Part shown: positions 58,756 to 64,000 of the stretch, in pieces
Position numbering within the stretch: position 1 is the stretch's first letter
Layout of the letters: each line of letters begins with the position of its first letter
From: Polytrichum commune
Lineage: Eukaryota > Streptophyta > Polytrichopsida > Polytrichales > Polytrichaceae
DNA: 64,000 nucleotides
Reading direction: 5' to 3'
Assembly: GCA_950295325.1 (NCBI GenBank)
Contig: OX485805.1
Location: 22,865,501-22,929,500 of the forward strand
Position numbers and translations under genes: made by a program
The notes under the pieces: model-generated
Seen by the model: the letters and a program-made list of their open reading frames with translations, nothing else
What the model was told of the DNA's origin: nothing
Database searches by the model: none

Positions 58756-61700
58756 GATCATAGTTCCATTGTTGGTGTATCTTGTTTTTGTTTTTGGATT
58801 TTAAAATTTTTTTTGGAACAAATTAAAAATCCTTTGCTTGTGGAGGGGAAAAAATAAAACCCACACAAGGGGGAATCCCAAAATTGGGATCTGTGGAGGC
58901 ATTTAAGAAATACGACTCATGGATCATTGTTTCTCTAGTGTATAACAAGATTGCTCCTTTATCCTTACCTATGCATACATCAATTCCTACCAAATATGTC
59001 CAAGACATAACATTACTTAGTTGATGAGTTGTGTTGCTGGGCCCCGCAACAAATTCGAGAATAAAGCCTCTAGATGTTGGAATCCTAGTGCTCCAGACTA
59101 CATTTCAAGTCACGGTAGCTGAACACAACTCATCGGCTGAGTACTGTTATGGACATCTTGCTTGAGAACATCTTGATTTTGTCAAAATTTGCCTTGATTT
59201 TAAATCATAGTCTGGCTTGCCCTAATCCACTGAGTGGAGCAAACTGACTTGGAAGACTTTATGAGAAGGCCATTTCTCCATCCATTTTTATGGGTCGTAA
59301 CCACTAGGAGGAGTTGAAAAGTAGAGCATTTAAAGAGTTGTGATATACAATATTATTTTCTAGGCTTTTTTTTGAGAACTAGTACCAAAAAAAAAAGTGG
59401 GAGAGAAATTGTGAGCAATCAAAGGATCCCATCCATATGATTGAAAACTCAAATTGTCTTTGAGTTCTTCTTTGATACATTTATTGATGAAATTCATCGT
59501 GATCAAAAATCTAATTGTGTTGACAAGAAATTTATAATGAGTGGTTGAATATTTAGATACCATAGATTGGTCAAAATTTGCAAGCTTAAGATTATCTTCA
59601 AGTGATCACACTGTCAAATGTCACTTGAGATGTGAGCATTTTGTGAGGTATAGAAGATGCTTATCCACATAATTTCATGATCAAACATTTGAAGTAGATA
59701 GACAATTTCCATAGCTATGTATGGGAAACGAGTGACTAAAAACCATATTTCAGGCAAGATCCAAAGGAAGTTCAAGTCACGGACAAAAATAGAGAGGCCT
59801 TGTAGGCTTTAGGGGTTAAAAATGAGGGTTTTTGTGACACCATTGTGGAATATCTTCCATCTGCTTGTTGTTGTATTCAAATCTTGTTAACCAAATTTTT
59901 AGACCCACATTTTCGAGCTCCAAATCTTTGATCCCAATGTTTCCTCAAAAACTTTTCTCTATCTAAACTCCTCCCGATTGCAATCCATATGTAACATCGT
60001 GAATAAGTTGTACAAGTGAAACTGTCAATCACATTCAATCATGTGATTAAAACCATACAATAAACACATAAGGGACAATATATTGATAATGTTAATACCA
60101 TGATATTATATATTTTGGGGTGGAACTTGATTTTACATTAGACAACTTACACATTAATTTTACAAGTCTATCTTTTTCCTTCTTCATGAAATTAGATGGA
60201 GATAAAGAAATCGGTATATGCAAATGATACGATTATAGTTTGATATAGCAATATGTAAATGTTCGGAATCCTACCAAGTTCCACTGAAAACGTCATTTAC
60301 CCGTTCCAGGTTCACACATGAACTCGCGGCTATGATAAAGGTGAAGTGTCCCTCATTCATGCCAACCCTCACGGGCGACATCATCTCTCTCTCTCTAAAT
60401 GCCACTTTATAGCACAAGTACATTTGATGATCTGATGATCTAATTAATGACGGTGCTATTTCCGTAGGCCTCGAGGTTGGAGTACAAAGGAAGGATATCC
60501 TTTGACCGTAATGCAAAGTCCCCATGTCATCATTTCACTCCATTACTCGGTACGTAAAGCTCTTGACATGCAAGTCCCTCGTTCCATCATGGGTGTTGGT
60601 ATTGGGAACAACTTTGATGAATACACTCGGTACTTACTAGATTATCATTATCTTTTAGGTTAAATTTTTTTTGAAAAGGAATTTCCCCATCAAGCTCTAT
60701 CTCGATTCTTGTGACTTGTCCATGGGTAAGAAGTACTCGGATGAGGGAGCGAGGTGGCCTTGTTGTTACCACATCCCTTGGAGTTTGCACTATAGCACCA
60801 TTCCATGCTTCCAAGTTTTAGTTGCTTTTGTATTAGGCTCCGTTTGGTAGCCTTGTCTCTTCCAATCTTTCCCAAGTAATAATTGGCACCCCCCCCCCCC
60901 CCCCGTGGGAACGTGCACTCCAATATGTGCTCCCTCCCATTGTTTCCCAACCACTTGGCAAGGCCCACCCGTGACCAATGATACATGGATGATGGCCATG
61001 GGGTGGCACCCTTCGAATCCATGTTAGCCTTCGAGACGACCAAGATCATGAACACCTATCATGCAAGGGGATTATGACCCATATCATTGTTTGGATATTA
61101 GTCGTACAATATAAACCGCTCACACAACTACTTAATAAGCCAAGGACACACATTGTCCTCCTCTCCTCTCGCTTGTTCTTTGTGAACTTGGGCTCCATTA
61201 GTTTGAGGAGGCCATGAATGATGGAACATGGTTGGTTGTGAGTAACTCCTTCGAAAAAAGGAAAGATAGATAATAAGAAATCAAAAAGTAGCTTAGCGGA
61301 TTGGTTACAACAATCATAATCACCATGAACGTTCAACTCGACGCTAATGGATGCTATCGTAGAGCCATTAGAACTTAGTATACTAGGTATTCTCTCTCCA
61401 TTCGGTGTCACATCTCACATGATGTGTATGAAAGTGATCGACTAGGGACCGATTGAGATGACAACTAGTGGCACTTGAGAGATGGGTCCCGGAAGTGGTC
61501 CATTTTCGAGGGAAAGTGTGAACATGCTTTCGATTGAATTGACAACCATGCAAATTGAATGAGCTTGAAGAAGGGGAAAAAGTAGTTAGAATCCGCGACA
61601 AAATGATTCACTTCCGAATTGGGGCGAAGTCCGTCCTAGTTGTAGTCGAGCAAGCGAGCGAGGGAGGCTGACACATGAGAGTGAAGACTTTTGGCTTTGG

Positions 61701-62331
61701 GAAAGTGGGTTGGGGGGGGGGTGACGGAGTTGAGGATTGACCATAGATGGGCCAATGAGGAGGTCACTAAAGCTTTTGTGCCACTCCATCCTCTTTTTTG
61801 TGTCAGTCACTTATTATTCATTCAAGCTCCCAATCATCTTTGTCCACACTCACACTCCACTTGATGTTTCATCACCTTACTCGCACATTGACACAATTGC
61901 TTGACTCAAGTCTCAAGCACCGGATGTTTCAAGCAAAATTGAGAGTAAGAAGGACAGTATGTGAGTGTTATTCGATTTTTCTTCTTACAATGTTATCCGT
62001 TTCGTACGGATTTCCACATCAAAACTTGTGTTACAATAGCAAATCTACAATGAAGCATCAACAAAAATTGGTTCCCTCATTTTATTCACAAATTTCTCAT
62101 TCTATTTGTCACCTACATGCACATCCTTATCTAAGCAATCCTTGCTTCTCTCATCACTTGTGTATTCCCCAAATAGAATCTCAACCTCAAGAAAAGAAGT
62201 AAATTTTTCTCCTCAAAAGTTTTTAGGTTTTGGAACAAAAACAAAGGAATTCGTTCATGTTTGTTTATTTTGTTTTATTTTAGTGAGAGTGTGTGTGCGC
62301 GCGCGTGCACTACCACAAGTGCTGGAAGCTC
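58756..62331. other. Intergenic DNA with long minus-strand frames and homopolymer tracts
   Basis: A 16-base C tract (60889-60904) and a 10-base G tract (61712-61721) occur. Minus frames of 121 codons at 60690-61055 and 61046-61411 are adjacent; the first is crossed by the C tract (Gly run), the second reads ISVELNVHGDYDCCNQSAKLLFDFLLSIF. Neither is recognised. TTAGGCTCCGTTTGGTAGCC at 60836 resembles a plant DNA-element end but has no partner. Confidence 0.4.
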
Positions 62332-62677
62332 GGGGGGGGGGGGGGGTAAGTCATTGGTTGGAGTAGCAATATACGTGCAAACAAATGATAGGGTATTTTA
62401 AAAACATGGGAGCAAAAAATTATAATTGGGCTTAAGAGTAATATAGGGTATCAAAAATGGCACTGGACATCTTTAAAGTACTATAGGGTATGGAATAATA
62501 GGTCATTTGAAATTATAAGTAATGCAAGCCATTTTTCTATTGACCCAAAGTAGAAATTTACATAATGATAGCATGTGAAAAAAAATAAAAATTGAAAGTA
62601 ATACCCCCCTATAAAATAGTTGTTGTTCGCACCTATATCCTTAACTTTTTAACACACTGCCCCCCCCCCCCCCCCCC
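62332..62677. repeat. Poly-G (15) and poly-C (18) tracts in inverted arrangement
   Basis: G tract 62332-62346, preceded by GCTC, and C tract 62660-62677, followed by GAGGC, so CTCG(n) faces C(n)GAG about 315 bp apart. They could pair or form quadruplex/i-motif structures. A GCGCGCGT stretch precedes the first. Confidence 0.9.
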
Positions 62678-62865
62678 GAGGCTGGAAGTGGCAAATATGG
62701 GAGGTTCCTTCAAAAATTGGGACCCCTCCTTATTATTTGTGACTTTACAATTCTAGCTTTGGTAGCTCAATATTGGATGACAATATAGGATGAGATGAAA
62801 GACTTTTACATCCCAACATCTATCCTGACCTAAAAAACTAACATGATTGAAATTGGCCTTAGTAC
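62678..62865. other. Spacer
   Basis: AT-rich; nothing recognised. Confidence 0.4.
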
Positions 62866-63190
62866 ACCCCTCCAACCTCAATACAAAGCATTTTATTCAA
62901 ACTAGAGGAGGTTATTGAAGTTGGGGTTGAGATTGGGTGGGGATATCTTTGACCTCAACTTATAGTTGTCATTCAATATTGAGGTTTTGGGGTAATGAGG
63001 TTGGGGTCAAGGTTGGGATTGAGGTGGAATGTCGTTGACCTCAACCTATATTGTCATGCAATATTGAGATTTTGGGATATAGAGGTTGTGTTCGAGGTTG
63101 AGGTGGAAATTTGGCTCTTCTCCAACCTATGTTGTGATATGGTATTGAGGCATTGAGGTTGGGATGAGATTGGGGTGGCCTTGCCCTAAG
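62866..63190. repeat. Tandem repeat, ~84-bp unit, GAGGTTGGGGT-rich, ~3.5 copies
   Basis: CAATATTGAG-type words recur at about 62974, 63058 and 63140, each after CCTCAACCTAT-TTGTCATG and before AGGTTGGGG repeats. Outer edges (TTAGTACACCCCTCCAACCTC and, reversed, AAGGCCACCCCAATCTCATC) look loosely inverted, so the array may lie inside a decayed MITE. Confidence 0.75.
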
Positions 63191-63751
63191 AGCAACTCCA
63201 ATCCTATCATCACATCTCCCTCAACACACATGTAAGTGGATATTATCTGGGTACTTAATCACATCCTTCATCTCCAATGAGCAGAATTATAGACAAAATT
63301 GTGAGCATTGATGAACCTATCATAAAACATCAACAAAATTCAGATGGGATAACATACCTCCTTGATTTAGTTATGTTTATCAAAAGTGTATGGATGATGC
63401 TATTTTAATGAATGCATGGGGGTCCACCTAAATGTGTTGACTATCGAGTCTAGAGTAGTTAGTAGATTTGAAGACATAGTCCAATCTCTTTGAAACAAGT
63501 GATTTCATTGTGTATGTTCTTAGAAGTTAGATCCACACCTAACCTTAGATCACTACAAGATAAGTGTCCAATAAAGAAATGTAATCAAAGAAGGGCTCAC
63601 AAACCTTGCTTTATAGGGATTGAAGGCATATTGATCAGTAACACCACCTCATCCCATCGCATCTCCTTTAACATTGGTTTGCATAGATTTAGAGGGACCA
63701 ACACGTAGAGAACACACTATTTCAATTTTTGAATGGAAAAGATCATCTACC
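63191..63751. other. Intergenic DNA
   Basis: Contains a decayed member of the 13430-13760 repeat family near 63390-63580 (CATAGTCCAATCTCTTTGAAA, CACACCTAACCTTAGATCAC). No gene seen. Confidence 0.45.
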
Positions 63752-63855
63752 CATAACATTATTAAGATCCATAACATTGCTCTATGGGACTGACAATATT
63801 TTGCATAATATTGTCAGTCCCACAAAACAATGTTATGGATCTTAATAATGTTATG
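63752..63855. mobile_element. Small hairpin element, CATAACATTATT family (copy 2, near-perfect)
   Basis: The two ~50-bp arms are reverse complements with only a few mismatches: CATAACATTATTAAGATCC / GGATCTTAATAATGTTATG and GGGACTGACAATATT / AATATTGTCAGTCCC. Same family as 24495-24605, but fresher. No target duplication can be assigned with confidence. Confidence 0.88.
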
Positions 63856-64000
63856 CCTTGCTCAAGCCTTTTTCAAAGCGTTCTTTACCAATTCTCTCTT
63901 TAGAGTAATCATGAGTTTGCAAGGGCATAGTTAGGCAAGAGCTTAAACACTCAATGCAGATTGGCATGCCCCCCCCCCGATTTTTTAATTTTTTAATATT
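63856..64000. other. Right edge, poly-C tract
   Basis: A 10-base C tract at 63969-63978; otherwise nothing recognised. Confidence 0.5.

Noticed and set aside
60836-60860. DNA-transposon end (GGCTCCGTTTGGTAGCC after TTA)
   Set aside because: No inverted partner was found within several kilobases on either side.
60690-61411. Two adjacent 121-codon minus-strand frames as a gene
   Set aside because: No recognisable domain; the first is crossed by a poly-C tract giving a Gly run; adjacent frames are in different phases.

Overview
The window looks like gene-poor nuclear DNA from a land plant (or close streptophyte) with a large, repeat-filled genome. Evidence: AT-rich, CpG-depleted background; many microsatellites; PIF/Harbinger-like and pogo (Lemi1/Emigrant-like) DNA transposons with plant-type ends; degraded LINEs of an RNase H-carrying clade; and a 5S rRNA-derived sequence like that in plant Cassandra TRIM elements. 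There are no operons, ribosome-binding sites or dense ORFs. The species cannot be named from the sequence. Most open frames are chance or transposon remnants; no gene is complete and recognisable.

Layout. 0-1.3 kb keeps CpG and may hold the 5' end of a minus-strand gene with a transit-peptide-like N-terminus. 1.3-10 kb is intergenic, with a 238-bp tandem array at 8-9 kb. At 10.3 kb lies a 119-bp 5S rRNA-like sequence (minus strand). 13-24 kb holds several MITEs with TTA/TAA target duplications and dispersed repeats. 24.8-25.6 kb and 43.8-45.2 kb are two degraded copies of one LINE family. 27.3-29.3 kb is a four-unit tandem array built from a MITE plus its own left flank, whose last unit contains a 944-bp TA-flanked element. 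31.1 kb is a near-perfect hairpin MITE. 32.1-34.9 kb is a three-level nest (MITE, inside it a larger element, inside that a Harbinger-type element with an ORF1 remnant). 39.7-40.0 kb is a 160-bp-arm palindrome made from a protein-coding fragment. 40.7-41.6 kb is a ~147-bp degenerate tandem repeat. 43.4-43.8 kb is a broken gene fragment with a SWIM-type zinc-binding signature. 46.3-48.1 kb carries more MITEs. 49.2-50.2 kb is a deleted pogo/Tigger-like transposon that keeps the C-terminal end of its transposase. 54.3-55.3 kb is a ~325-bp tandem triplication next to a TATA-like box. The right end is rich in long poly-C/poly-G tracts and ends with a second copy of a small hairpin element.

The story is transposon archaeology. 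Several families share TTA/TAA target duplications. Pairs of filled and empty sites inside the window confirm element boundaries to the base and give an insertion order. The palindrome is the best candidate for a new small-RNA locus. All family names rest on sequence reading alone; no database search was run.
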